From: Pseudorhodoferax sp. Leaf265
Lineage (GTDB): Bacteria > Pseudomonadota > Gammaproteobacteria > Burkholderiales > Burkholderiaceae_C
Length of the DNA stretch: 64,000 nucleotides
Direction of reading: 5' to 3'
NCBI RefSeq assembly: GCF_001422365.1
Contig: NZ_LMMT01000001.1
Location: 63,193-127,192 of the forward strand
Shown here in pieces: positions 7,906-18,879 of the stretch (positions within the stretch are counted from its first letter, which is position 1; each line of letters opens with the position of its first letter). The translations under genes and the position numbers were made by a program. The notes under the pieces are model-generated. The model was not told the origin of the DNA. It was given only the letters and a program-made list of their open reading frames with translations, and made no database searches.

Positions 7906-9057
7906 ATGACCCGTACCCAACGCACTCTTTCCATCACCGCCGTCGTGCTGGCCCTGGTGGCCGCCGGCTGGTGGTTCACGCGCCAGCCTGCTTCCGATGC
8001 AGCGCCGCACCCGGCCAAGGCCGACGAGGCCCAGCCCCGCCCGGCGCTGACCGTGCGCGTGGCCGCGCCCGAGCCGGCCGAGCTGGCCATCACGCTGGCG
8101 GCCAACGGCAACATCGCCGCCTGGCAGGAAGCCAGCGTGGGCTCCGAGTCCGCCGGCCTGCGCCTGGCCGAGGTGCGCGTGAACGTGGGCGACGTGGTGC
8201 GCCGCGGCCAGGTGCTGGCCCGCTTCGCGCCCGAAACCGTGGATGCCGACGTCGCCCAGGCCAAGGCCGCTCTGGCCGAGGCCCGCGCCACCGCCGCCGA
8301 CGCGGCCGGCAACGCCGCCCGTGCGCGCACGCTGGAGAAGACCGGCGCGCTGAGCCAGCAGCAGATCACCCAGTACCAGACCGCCGAGCAGACCGCCAAG
8401 GCGCGCGTGGAGGCGGCCGAGGCGGTGCTCGCGGCCCAGCAGGTGCGCGGGCGCAACACCCAGGTCCTGGCGCCGGACGACGGCATCATCTCGGCGCGCA
8501 GCGCCACCGTGGGCAGCGTGGTCGGCTCGGGCACGGAGCTGTTCCGGCTGATCCGACAGAGCCGGCTGGAATGGCGTGCCGAGGTCGGCGCAGCCGAGCT
8601 GGGCCGCCTGTCCGTGGGCACGACCGTGCGCGTGACGGCGCCGGACGGCGACCAGGTGCGGGGCAAGGTGCGCAGCATCGCGCCGACCGTGGACGCGCAG
8701 ACGCGCAATGGCCTGGTCTATGTGGACATCCCCGGCGTACAGGCCGCCAAGGGCCTCAAGGCCGGCATGTTCGCGCGCGGCGAGTTCGCGCTGGGCCGCA
8801 GCCAGGCCCTGACCGTGCCGGCCGCCGCCGTGGTGCCGCGCGACGGCTTCAACACCGTGATGGTGCTGCAGGCCGACAACCGCGTGCAGATGCGCAAGGT
8901 GCAGGCCGGCCGGCGCATCGGCGAGCGCATCGAGATCACGGGCGAGCTGCCGGCCGGCGCGCGCGTGGTGACCGAGGGTGCGGGCTTCCTCAACGACGGC
9001 GACCTCGTGCGTGTGGTCGATGCGGCACACACCGAAGCGCCGGGCGCGGCCAAGTGA
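7906..9057 (+). CDS. RND efflux periplasmic adaptor (membrane fusion protein)
   Basis: 383 residues, starting 2 bp after the previous stop. A single N-terminal membrane anchor (about residues 7-24) precedes the HlyD/AcrA plan: a lipoyl half-motif (VNVGDVVRRGQVLARF), an alpha-hairpin rich in Ala, Glu and Lys (about residues 110-180), the second lipoyl half (TQVLAPDDGIISARSATVGS), then beta-barrel and membrane-proximal domains ending in VTEGAGFLNDGDLVRVVD. No lipobox is seen, unlike AcrA. It bridges the pump and the outer-membrane channel encoded on either side. Confidence 0.93.
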   Translation: MTRTQRTLSITAVVLALVAAGWWFTRQPASDAAPHPAKADEAQPRPALTVRVAAPEPAELAITLAANGNIAAWQEASVGSESAGLRLAEVRVNVGDVVRRGQVLARFAPETVDADVAQAKAALAEARATAADAAGNAARARTLEKTGALSQQQITQYQTAEQTAKARVEAAEAVLAAQQVRGRNTQVLAPDDGIISARSATVGSVVGSGTELFRLIRQSRLEWRAEVGAAELGRLSVGTTVRVTAPDGDQVRGKVRSIAPTVDAQTRNGLVYVDIPGVQAAKGLKAGMFARGEFALGRSQALTVPAAAVVPRDGFNTVMVLQADNRVQMRKVQAGRRIGERIEITGELPAGARVVTEGAGFLNDGDLVRVVDAAHTEAPGAAK

Positions 9058-9070
9058 GACGGAGCACCCC

Positions 9071-12000
9071 ATGAACCTGTCTTCCTGGTCGATCAAGAAC
9101 CCCATCCCGGCGGCGATGCTGTTCGTGCTGCTGACACTGGGCGGCCTGTTCTCCTTCCACGCGATGAAGGTGCAGAACTTCCCGGACATGGACCTGCCCG
9201 TGGTCATCGTGACCGCCGCGCTGCCGGGTGCCTCGCCCGCGCAGCTGGAAAACGACGTGGCGCGCAAGATCGAGAACGCGATTGCCACGCTGCAGGGCTT
9301 GAAGCACATCACGAGCACGCTGACCGATGGCTCGGCCACCATCGCGGCCGAGTTCGTGCTGGAAAAACCCATCCAGGAGGCCGTGGACGACGTGCGCTCG
9401 GCCGTGAGCCGGGTGCGCTCGGACATGCCGACCGACCTGCGCGACCCCATCGTCACCAAGCTGGACCTGGCGTCCCAGCCCATCCTGGCCTTCGCGATCT
9501 CGTCGGACCGGCTCGACGACGAGGCACTGTCCTGGTTCGTCGACGACACCGTCGCGCGCCGGCTCCTGGCCGTGCGCGGCGTGGGCGCCGTGAACCGGGT
9601 GGGCGGCGTGACGCGCGAGGTGCGGGTGGCGCTGGACCCGGCCAAGCTGCAGGCGCTGCGCGCCACGGCGGCCGACGTCTCGCGCCAGCTGCGCCAGGTA
9701 CAGCTGGAAAGCGCCGGCGGCCGGGCCGACCTGGGCGGCAACGAGCAGCCGGTGCGCACCATCGGCACCGTGCAATCGGCCGACGAGCTGCGGCGCATGC
9801 AGATCCCACTGTCCGACGGGCGGCGCATCCTGCTCTCGGACGTGGCCACGGTGCAGGACACGGTGGCCGAGCAGCGCGCCACGGCCGTGCTGAACGGCAA
9901 GCAGGTGGTGGGCTTCGAGGTCGCGCGTTCGCGCGGCGCCAGCGAGGTCGAGGTCGGCGCCGGCGTCGAGGAGGCGCTGAAGAAGCTGCAGGCCGACCAT
10001 CCCGACATCCAGCTCACGCGCACGCTGGACTTCGTGAAGATCGCCTCGGAGGAGTACGACGCCTCGATGAAGCTGCTCTACGAGGGCGCCATCCTGGCAG
10101 TGCTGGTGGTCTGGCTGTTCCTGCGCGACTGGCGCGCCACCATCGTCTCGGCCGTGGCGCTGCCGCTGTCGGTGATCCCGGCCTTCATCGGCATGCATTT
10201 GCTGGGCTTCTCGATCAACATCATCACGCTCTTGGCGCTCTCGCTGGTGGTGGGCATCCTCGTGGACGACGCCATCGTCGAGGTCGAGAACATCGTGCGC
10301 CACCTGCGCATGGGCAAGACGCCCTACCAGGCCGCGATGGAGGCGGCCGAGGAGATCGGCCTGGCGGTGGTGGCCACCACCTTCACGCTGATCGCGGTGT
10401 TCTTGCCCACGGCCTTCATGAGCGGCGTGGTCGGCAAGTTCTTCAAGCAGTTCGGCTGGACCGCCTCGCTGGCGGTGTTCGCCTCGCTCGTGGTGGCGCG
10501 GCTGCTGACGCCCATGATGGCCGCCTACCTGCTCAAGCCGCTGGTCGGCCAGGAGAAGGAGCCTGGCTGGCTGCGCTGGTACATGCGCGCGGCCCAGGCC
10601 TGCCTGCGCCACCGCTTCCTGACCATGGTGGGCGCCACGGTGTTCTTCTTCGGCTCGCTGGCGCTGATCCCGCTGCTGCCCTCGGGCTTCATCCCGCCCG
10701 ACGACAACGTGCAGACCCAGGTGCGCGTGGAACTGCCGCCCGGCGCCAAGCTGGAGCAGACCATGGCCATGGCGGAGCAGGTGCGCCAGCGCCTGCTCAA
10801 GATCGACCACATCGGCGACATCTACACCGCCATCGGCGCGGGCAGCGCAGGGGCCGATCCGTTCTCGGGCAACTTCGTCGAGGCGCGCAAGGCCACGCTC
10901 ACGCTGCAGCTGGCGCCGCGCGGCCAGCGGCCCAAGAAGCAGGCGATCGAGCAGCAGATCCGTGCTGCGCTCGCGGACCTGCCCGGCGCGCGCACGGGCG
11001 TGGGCCTGGGCGGCTCCAACGACAAGTACGTGCTCGCGCTGTCCAGCCAGGACCCGCATGCGCTGCGCCAGGCCGCCACCGACGTGGAGCGCGAGCTGCG
11101 CACGATCCCGGGCATCGGCAACGTGACCTCGATGGCCAGCCTGGTGCGGCCGGAGATCGTGGTGCGGCCCGACTTCGCGCGCGCGGCCGACCTGGGCGTG
11201 ACCAGCGCGGCCATCGCCGACACGCTGCGCGTGGCGACCATGGGCGACTACGACAACCAGCTGGCCAAGCTCAACCTGCCCGAGCGCCAGGTGCCCATCA
11301 TGGTCAAGCTGCGCGACGACGCGCGCCAGGACCTGGCGCTGCTGGAAAGCCTGGCCGTGCCCGGCGCGCATGGGCCGGTGCGCCTGGGCGAGGTGGCCAC
11401 GCTGGAGCTGGCCGGCGGGCCCGCCGTGATCAGCCGCTACGACCGCGCACGCAACATGAACTACGAGATCGAGCTGTCCACTCGCGGCCTCAACGACGTG
11501 ACCGAAGCGGTGCGCCAGTTGCCGGCCGTGAAGAACCTGCCGGCCAGTGTGCGCATCATCGACGTGGGCGACGCCGAGGCCATGGGCGAGCTGTTCACGG
11601 GCTTTGGCCTCGCGATGCTGACCGGCGTGGTCTGCATCTACATCGTGCTGGTGCTGCTGTTCAAGGACTTCCTGCAGCCGGTGACCATCCTGGCGGCGCT
11701 GCCGCTGTCGCTGGGCGGGGCCTTCGTGGGCCTCATGATCGCCGACAAGAGCTTCTCCATGCCCTCGCTGATCGGCCTCATCATGCTGATGGGCATCGCC
11801 ACCAAGAACTCCATCCTGCTCGTGGAGTACGCCATCGTGGCGCGGCGCGACCATGGCATGAACCGCTGGGAGGCCCTGCTGGACGCCTGCCACAAGCGCG
11901 CGCGGCCCATCATCATGACGACGCTGGCCATGGGCGCGGGCATGCTGCCCATTGCGGTTGGCTGGGGTGCGGCCGACGCGAGCTTCCGCTCGCCCATGGC

Positions 12001-12157
12001 CACGGCGGTGATCGGCGGCCTCATCACCTCCACGGTGCTGAGCCTGCTCGTGGTGCCGGCCGTGTTCACCTATGTGGACGACTTCGAGCAGTGGGTCCGC
12101 CGCAGCGTGCGCCGCGTGCGCCGGCAACCGCCCGAGGCCGCGCCCGTGCCACACTGA
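9071..12157 (+). CDS. RND family efflux permease
   Basis: 1028 residues, the usual length for an RND drug pump. The N-terminal segment (SWSIKNPIPAAMLFVLLTL) is TM1, followed by a large periplasmic loop; TM4 carries the proton-relay Asp pair in LVVGILVDDAIVEVEN, and the equivalent TM10-11 region has LIGLIMLMGIATKNSILLV. The second periplasmic loop starts around residue 540. With the adaptor and lipoprotein channel it forms a complete tripartite proton-driven exporter. Substrate range (drugs, solvents, biocides) cannot be read from the sequence; no metal-specific motif of the CusA type is obvious, so a hydrophobe/amphiphile exporter is favoured. Confidence 0.95.
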   Translation: MNLSSWSIKNPIPAAMLFVLLTLGGLFSFHAMKVQNFPDMDLPVVIVTAALPGASPAQLENDVARKIENAIATLQGLKHITSTLTDGSATIAAEFVLEKPIQEAVDDVRSAVSRVRSDMPTDLRDPIVTKLDLASQPILAFAISSDRLDDEALSWFVDDTVARRLLAVRGVGAVNRVGGVTREVRVALDPAKLQALRATAADVSRQLRQVQLESAGGRADLGGNEQPVRTIGTVQSADELRRMQIPLSDGRRILLSDVATVQDTVAEQRATAVLNGKQVVGFEVARSRGASEVEVGAGVEEALKKLQADHPDIQLTRTLDFVKIASEEYDASMKLLYEGAILAVLVVWLFLRDWRATIVSAVALPLSVIPAFIGMHLLGFSINIITLLALSLVVGILVDDAIVEVENIVRHLRMGKTPYQAAMEAAEEIGLAVVATTFTLIAVFLPTAFMSGVVGKFFKQFGWTASLAVFASLVVARLLTPMMAAYLLKPLVGQEKEPGWLRWYMRAAQACLRHRFLTMVGATVFFFGSLALIPLLPSGFIPPDDNVQTQVRVELPPGAKLEQTMAMAEQVRQRLLKIDHIGDIYTAIGAGSAGADPFSGNFVEARKATLTLQLAPRGQRPKKQAIEQQIRAALADLPGARTGVGLGGSNDKYVLALSSQDPHALRQAATDVERELRTIPGIGNVTSMASLVRPEIVVRPDFARAADLGVTSAAIADTLRVATMGDYDNQLAKLNLPERQVPIMVKLRDDARQDLALLESLAVPGAHGPVRLGEVATLELAGGPAVISRYDRARNMNYEIELSTRGLNDVTEAVRQLPAVKNLPASVRIIDVGDAEAMGELFTGFGLAMLTGVVCIYIVLVLLFKDFLQPVTILAALPLSLGGAFVGLMIADKSFSMPSLIGLIMLMGIATKNSILLVEYAIVARRDHGMNRWEALLDACHKRARPIIMTTLAMGAGMLPIAVGWGAADASFRSPMATAVIGGLITSTVLSLLVVPAVFTYVDDFEQWVRRSVRRVRRQPPEAAPVPH

Positions 12158-12161
12158 GCAT

Positions 12162-12755
12162 GTGAACCGCAACGACGATTGGTCCTGGCCCGCGCTGTGC
12201 CTGCTGCTGGGCGCCGGCAGCGGGCTGGCCTGGTGGCTGGGCAACCCGCTGGAATGGGAGTGGTGGCCCGACTTCGCGGGCGACGCCATGACCTGGTGGA
12301 TCGCCGCCCTCGTGCACCGCTCGCCCGCGCACTGGCTGGCCAACCTGCTGGCGCTGGCGGCCGTGGCCGTGCTGGGGCTGGCGCTGCAGGTGCCGCGCGC
12401 CCAGGCCTGGGCCCTGTTCGCGGCCTGGCCGCTGTCCACGCTGGGCTTGCTGCTGTTCCCGCAGATCGAGCGCTATGCCGGCCTGTCCGGCGTGCTGCAC
12501 GCGGCCGTGGCCGTGCTGGTGGTGCACTGCGCCTTCACGCGCGGGCACCAGGCCTGGGCCGGCCTGCTGGGTGCGGGCCTGGCCGCCAAGCTGCTGGCCG
12601 AGGGCGCCTGGAGCCGGCCGCTGGTGTTCGAGCCGGAATGGGGCTTCGCCGTGGCCACGGGCGCGCACCTCACGGGCGCGCTGGCCGGGCTGCTCTGCGC
12701 GCTGGCCGCCTACGGCTTGTCGCGGATGCGTGCCACCAGCGCGGTGGTTGAGTAG
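12162..12755 (+). CDS. Rhombosortase-like intramembrane serine protease
   Basis: 197 residues from a GTG at 12162, 4 bp after the pump gene. Multiple hydrophobic segments carry the rhomboid plan: HWLANLLALAA (His57, Asn61), the catalytic GLSGVLHA (Ser109) and the partner His169 in GAHLTGALAG. The GLSGVLH form and the small size match rhombosortases, which in some bacteria cut C-terminal GlyGly-CTERM sorting tags. No tagged substrate is encoded in this window. The last 46 bp overlap the convergent RfaE2 gene. Confidence 0.8.
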   Translation: MNRNDDWSWPALCLLLGAGSGLAWWLGNPLEWEWWPDFAGDAMTWWIAALVHRSPAHWLANLLALAAVAVLGLALQVPRAQAWALFAAWPLSTLGLLLFPQIERYAGLSGVLHAAVAVLVVHCAFTRGHQAWAGLLGAGLAAKLLAEGAWSRPLVFEPEWGFAVATGAHLTGALAGLLCALAAYGLSRMRATSAVVE

Positions 12756-13204
12756 CCGTCCACGAACGGGATCGCCAGCGCATCGCCGCCCCAGCTGCGC
12801 ACCAGCGCGGTCTCGGGCAGCGTGTCCATGTCGTAGTCGCCGCCCTTGACGATGAGGTCGGGCCGCAGTTCGCCGATCAGCGCCTGCGGCGTGTCCTCGT
12901 CGAACCAGGTCACGAGGTCGACGGCGCCGAGCGCGGCCATCATCACGGCGCGATCGGCCTCGGCGTTGAGCGGCCGGTCCGGCCCCTTGCCCAGGCGGCG
13001 CGCCGAGGCGTCGCTGTTGAGCGCCACGACCAGGCTTCCCCCCTGCGCGCGCGCCTGCGCGAGGTAGTTCACATGGCCGCGGTGCAGGATGTCGAACACC
13101 CCGTTGGTGAAGACCCAGGGGCGCGGCAGCGCGGCCAGCCGTGCGGGTGCGTCGCTGCGGGCGCAGATCTTGTCCAGGAAGGCGGGTGGGGCGAAGGCGC
13201 TCAT
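12710..13204 (-). CDS. rfaE2: D-glycero-beta-D-manno-heptose 1-phosphate adenylyltransferase (HldE C-terminal/RfaE2 type)
   Basis: 164 residues. A nucleotidyltransferase domain with FTNGVFDILHRGHVNYL (the HxGH motif) and IVKGGDYDMDTLPE, as in the adenylyltransferase half of HldE. It makes ADP-heptose from heptose-1-phosphate and ATP for the lipopolysaccharide inner core. The kinase half (RfaE1) is absent here; betaproteobacteria commonly encode the two halves separately. The 3' end overlaps the convergent rhombosortase gene by 46 bp. The start at 13204 is the first codon before the conserved region; none upstream is better. Confidence 0.9.
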   Translation of the reverse strand: MSAFAPPAFLDKICARSDAPARLAALPRPWVFTNGVFDILHRGHVNYLAQARAQGGSLVVALNSDASARRLGKGPDRPLNAEADRAVMMAALGAVDLVTWFDEDTPQALIGELRPDLIVKGGDYDMDTLPETALVRSWGGDALAIPFVDGYSTTALVARIRDKP

Positions 13205-13294
13205 GGGCGGCGATGCTAGCAGCCGAAATGGCGCGTCATGGCCCGCCATTTCGAACTGTGCGGCCGGCGCCGCGGCTCCCATAATCGTGCGTCC

Positions 13295-14503
13295 ATGAAC
13301 CTTGTCGAAGTCAACATCAACTCGATCAAGCTCGGCCATCCGCTGCCGTTCGAGCTGCGCACCGAGCGCGGGGTGCTGCTGGCGCACAAGGGCTACGTGA
13401 TCCAGACGCGCGGCGAGTTCACGCAGTGGACGGCGCGCGGCATCACGGTCTGCATCGACATGGACGCCAGCGACGACCGCCAGCGCGCCTACGTGGGCAA
13501 GCTGCACGACATGGTGCGTTCCGAGCGCACACTGGGCGAGATCCAGAACGTCAAGATCGCGCCGGACGACCTGTTCTCCAGCAACGTGCGGCCCGAGAAG
13601 CCCGACCGGCCCGACTGGGTGGCGCTGCAGTCGCGTGCCAACGGCCTGCTGCGCGACGCACAGGGCGAGGATTTCCTGGGCCGGCTGGACAAGCTCTACC
13701 AGGAGCTGCGCGAGGCCGTACAACACCACGCCGACGCGACGCTGCTGGCCCTGAACCACCTGGCGGCCACCGAGACGCGCATGTACAGCGCCACGCACGC
13801 CATGGTGGTCTATGTGGTGTGCAGCCTGGCCGCGCGCGAGGTGCTGCAGTGGCCAGCCGAACTCGACGAAGCCCTGGGCAAGGCCGCGCTGACCATGAAC
13901 ATGAGCATGACGGCGCTGCAGGACCAACTGGCGCAGCAGGCCGATGCGCTGACCGCCGCGCAGATCGAGGCCATCGAGCTGCACGCGCAGCGCAGCTTCG
14001 CGCAACTGCTCTCCCTCGGCGTGACCGACGAGAACTGGCTGCTGGCCGTGCGCCACCACCACGACCGCGCACCGGGTGCGCTGGCGGACAAGACCGTGCC
14101 GCTGCGGCTGGCGCGCCTGATCCAGCGCGCCGACATGTTCACGAGCCGGCTGGCGCCGCGCGTGTCGCGCACGCCCATGTCCACCTCGGCTGCCATGCAG
14201 GGTTGCTACTTCGACGAGGCGCAGCAGGTGGACGAAGCCGGTGCGGCATTGATCAAGGCCGTGGGCGTGTACTCGCCAGGCCTGTACGTGCGGCTCGTCA
14301 ACAACGAGTTGGCGGTGGTGATCCAGCGCGGCAAGAACACCAGCACGCCGCGCGTGGCGGTGCTGGTCAACCGCGACGGCCTGCCGACCGGCACCATGAT
14401 GCTGCGCGACACGGCCCTGCCGCAGTACAAGATCACGGCCAGCGTGCCACAGCGCGAGGTGAAGGTCCAGGTACCGCTGGACCGGCTGCTGACGCTGGTC
14501 TAG
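13295..14503 (+). CDS. HD-GYP-like protein with degenerate active site
   Basis: 402 residues. The N-terminal ~130 residues resemble the domain that precedes many HD-GYP proteins (LGHPLPFELRTERGVLLAHKGYV). The HD-GYP region starts around residue 150 (TRMYSATHAMVVYVVCSL). Where active c-di-GMP phosphodiesterases have LHDIGK, this protein has TMNMSM, so the HD metal pair is missing. IELHAQRSFAQLL and RHHHDRAPG keep some His positions, but GYP is absent. It is therefore probably a c-di-GMP binder or a non-catalytic regulator, not an active phosphodiesterase. It converges with the ferritin-like gene, sharing 4 bp. Confidence 0.75.
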   Translation: MNLVEVNINSIKLGHPLPFELRTERGVLLAHKGYVIQTRGEFTQWTARGITVCIDMDASDDRQRAYVGKLHDMVRSERTLGEIQNVKIAPDDLFSSNVRPEKPDRPDWVALQSRANGLLRDAQGEDFLGRLDKLYQELREAVQHHADATLLALNHLAATETRMYSATHAMVVYVVCSLAAREVLQWPAELDEALGKAALTMNMSMTALQDQLAQQADALTAAQIEAIELHAQRSFAQLLSLGVTDENWLLAVRHHHDRAPGALADKTVPLRLARLIQRADMFTSRLAPRVSRTPMSTSAAMQGCYFDEAQQVDEAGAALIKAVGVYSPGLYVRLVNNELAVVIQRGKNTSTPRVAVLVNRDGLPTGTMMLRDTALPQYKITASVPQREVKVQVPLDRLLTLV

Positions 14504-15366
14504 GCGGCGTTGGGCGCCGCCGCGGCCTGCTCGCGCGTGATTTCCTTGCGGTAGCGGTTCAGTTCCTGCACGGTCTTGAAGCTGCGGTCCATCAGCAGGC
14601 TCAGGTTGTGCAGGATGCGCTCGACGACCTTGCCTTCCCAGACGGCGTCGAACTTGATCTGCTGGTCCAGCCAGTGCTCCAGCCACTCCGGGTTGGGCAG
14701 GCGCGACTGCACCGTGTCGCGCGGGAACAGGGCCTGGTTCACGTGCAGGTTGGTCGGGTGCAGGGCCTGCGCCGTGCGCCGCGCGCTGGCCATCAGCACG
14801 CCGACCTTGGTGAAGGCGGCCCGCGCCTCGTTGCCGGCGTTCTGGATGGCGCGCTTCATGTAGCGCAGGTAAGCGCCGCCGTGGCGGGCTTCGTCCTTGC
14901 TGAGCGTGTCGTAGATCTTCTTGATCACGGGCTCGGTGTGCCACTCGCTGGCGCGCCGGTACCAGTGGTTGAGCCGGATCTCGCCGCAAAAGTGCAGCAT
15001 CAGCGTTTCCAGCGCGGGCGCGGGGTCGAACTCGAAGCGCACCTCGTGCAGTTCGGCTTCGGTGGGCGCCAGATGGGGCTTGAAGCGGCGCAGGTATTCC
15101 ATGAGCACCAGCGAGTGCTTCTGCTCCTCGAAGAACCAGACCGACATGAAGGCGGAGAAATCGCTGTCGCCCTGGTTGTCGCGCAGGAACATCTCGGTGG
15201 CCGGCAGCGCCGACCACTCGGTGATGGCGTTCATCTTGATGGTCTGCGCCTGCTCGTCCGTGAGCTTGGAGGCATCGAACTGGTCCCAGGGGATGTCCTT
15301 CTCCATGTTCCAGCGCACGGCTTCGAGTTGTTTGAACAGTTCCGGGTACAGCATGGCAGTCTTCAT
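14500..15366 (-). CDS. Ferritin-like di-iron protein (possible acyl-ACP desaturase relative)
   Basis: 288 residues from the ATG at 15366 (MKTAMLYPELFKQLE); a second Met four codons on is an alternative start. The spacing of ExxH motifs suggests a ferritin-like four-helix di-iron protein: FFEEQKHSLVLMEY in one helix pair and LSKDEARHGGAYLRYM in the other, with extra carboxylates in EIRLNHWYRR. This layout resembles acyl-ACP desaturase (DesA-type) and other ferritin-like oxidases, while databases often use only the label ferritin-like. The substrate is not known. The 3' end overlaps the convergent HD-GYP-like gene by 4 bp. Confidence 0.75.
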   Translation of the reverse strand: MKTAMLYPELFKQLEAVRWNMEKDIPWDQFDASKLTDEQAQTIKMNAITEWSALPATEMFLRDNQGDSDFSAFMSVWFFEEQKHSLVLMEYLRRFKPHLAPTEAELHEVRFEFDPAPALETLMLHFCGEIRLNHWYRRASEWHTEPVIKKIYDTLSKDEARHGGAYLRYMKRAIQNAGNEARAAFTKVGVLMASARRTAQALHPTNLHVNQALFPRDTVQSRLPNPEWLEHWLDQQIKFDAVWEGKVVERILHNLSLLMDRSFKTVQELNRYRKEITREQAAAAPNAA

Positions 15367-15496
15367 TGAGGCGGGGATTGTAGGCAAGGCGGCCTTGTCA
15401 GAGCCTTTGTCCGCGCCGGCCCCAGGGCAAGCACCGATGCGTGAACATTTTTTTACGGCCCAGGCGGAACATTGCCGGAACTTTCCCGCACCGTCT

Positions 15497-15512
15497 ATGC
15501 TCCATGGAGCAT
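15497..15512. promoter_or_regulatory. 16-bp perfect palindrome upstream of the ferritin-like gene
   Basis: ATGCTCCATGGAGCAT is perfectly symmetric and lies 131 bp before the ferritin-like start. Its position in the 5' region of a minus-strand gene suggests an operator or leader hairpin. No regulator is adjacent to assign it to. Confidence 0.4.
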
Positions 15513-15539
15513 GGTGCCTGTAGGGCATTGCCTTTTTTC

Positions 15540-15628
15540 GCTGCGAAGCCTTCCTCTCGATGGAAGCAATCCCGGAGTGGTTCTCCTCCTCCTCCCTCCC
15601 CCTCGTTCGCTCCGGGGCGCTTCGCAGC
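15540..15628. other. Structured intergenic element (three-way junction)
   Basis: A 10-bp outer stem (GCTGCGAAGC at 15540-15549 with GCTTCGCAGC at 15619-15628) encloses two inner hairpins: CTTCC/GGAAG (15550-15566) and CCCGGAG/CTCCGGG (15571-15616), the second with a pyrimidine-rich 32-nt loop. All stems are perfect. It sits in the 327-bp gap between the ferritin-like and GST genes. It may be a structured leader, a small RNA or a dispersed repeat; no known Rfam family comes to mind. Confidence 0.45.
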
Positions 15629-15648
15629 CTTTCATACACCGCCAATGA

Positions 15649-17790
<2,142 letters not shown>

Positions 17791-17794
17791 ACCC

Positions 17795-18358
17795 GTGGCG
17801 CTCAAGTCCACGGTCTTCAAGGCCGCGCTGTCCATCGCCGACATCGACCACAACTACTACGCCGACCACGCCTTCACGCTGGCCCGCCACCCGAGCGAGA
17901 CCGACGAACGCATGATGGTGCGGCTGGCCGCGCTGGCGCTCAACGCGCACGCGCTGCAGACGGTCTGCAACGGCGACGGCACACTCGGTTTCGGCGCCGG
18001 CCTGTCCGATCCCGACGACCCGGACGTGATCCTGCGCGACTACACCGGCCAGGCACGGCTCTGGATCGAGGTCGGCCTGCCCGAGGAGCGCGCGCTGGCC
18101 AAGGCCTGCGGCAAGTCCGACGCGGTGGCGGTCTACGCCTACCAGAGTTCGGCCGAGATCTGGTGGCAGGGCATCCGCGGCAAGCTCGCGCGGCAGGACA
18201 AGCTCACGGTCTGGCGCATTCCCACGGCCACCAGCCAGGCCCTGGCCGCGATGGCCGAACGCAGCATGCAGCTGCAGGCCACCGTGCAGGATGGGCAGCT
18301 GCTGCTGTCCAACGCCAGCACCAGCCTCGAACTGGCCTGCGAACGCTGGCAGCCCTGA
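17795..18358 (+). CDS. yaeQ: YaeQ family protein
   Basis: 187 residues from a GTG at 17795, 4 bp after purB. The sequence fits the YaeQ family throughout: ALKSTVFKAALSIADIDHNYY at the start, LARHPSETDERMMVRLAALAL, and IWIEVG-like RLWIEVGLPEERALAKAC. The family has a PD-(D/E)XK nuclease-like fold, but its cellular role is not settled; older reports of a link to hemolysin or elongation control are not firm. The next gene converges, with its stop abutting this one. Confidence 0.93.
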   Translation: MALKSTVFKAALSIADIDHNYYADHAFTLARHPSETDERMMVRLAALALNAHALQTVCNGDGTLGFGAGLSDPDDPDVILRDYTGQARLWIEVGLPEERALAKACGKSDAVAVYAYQSSAEIWWQGIRGKLARQDKLTVWRIPTATSQALAAMAERSMQLQATVQDGQLLLSNASTSLELACERWQP

Positions 18359-18793
18359 TCAAGCGGGGTCGGGCTGGTCGGTGGCCTTGTTCTCGGTCGC
18401 CCGCTCGGCATAGCGGTTGAAGCGCCAGGCCTGGCCGTGCAGCGTGATGCGGCGCCAGGTCGCGCGCTTCTCGGCCGGAGACATCTCAGGCCACAGCTGC
18501 ACCTCCTCGAAGGTGCGGCCGCACCCCTTGCAATCGTCGTCGCCCTGGCTGGTGGAGCAGATCGCGATGCAGGGCGTGTCGGGCTGGGTGGCGTACCAGT
18601 CGAGCCAGGCCTGCCGCGCCTTGGCAGGCATGCTGGCTTCGTCGGCCTCGTCCTCGTGGTAGTACACCATCAGCGCGTAGACCTCGGCCAGGGCCCGCAG
18701 CTCGGGCCCCAGGGTCACGCCATCGGGCGAGGGGGTGCGCTCGCGCCAGTGGTTGATGGCGGCTTCGATGTCGGTGATGTGGATGCCTGCCAT
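18359..18793 (-). CDS. DUF3717-DUF1289 two-domain protein
   Basis: 144 residues from the ATG at 18793 (MAGIHITDIEAAINHW). The first half (about residues 1-75) matches DUF3717, small proteins of Burkholderiales with the opening ITDIEAAINHWR. The second half (about residues 80-130) is DUF1289, with PCIAICSTSQGDDDCKGCGR whose four Cys could bind a metal, followed by WPEMSPAEKRATWRRI. The two domains are often separate, so this looks like a fusion. Function is not known. It is convergent with yaeQ with no gap. Confidence 0.82.
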   Translation of the reverse strand: MAGIHITDIEAAINHWRERTPSPDGVTLGPELRALAEVYALMVYYHEDEADEASMPAKARQAWLDWYATQPDTPCIAICSTSQGDDDCKGCGRTFEEVQLWPEMSPAEKRATWRRITLHGQAWRFNRYAERATENKATDQPDPA

Positions 18794-18879
18794 GGGGCGC
18801 GGATCATAGCGCCGTGTCAAGCCCCTTTTGCGGCGCAAGGACTTGCAAGCAAATGCTGCAGCCGGTGCTCTAATCCGCG

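Noticed and set aside
8990-12439. Open frame of over 1100 codons antisense to the RND pump gene
   Set aside because: Composition is His/Gln/Gly/Arg-rich shadow of a GC-rich gene; the sense frame has full RND motifs.
12710-12755. Misannotated stop because two genes overlap by 46 bp
   Set aside because: Both frames remain in family up to their stops, so the convergent overlap is taken as real.
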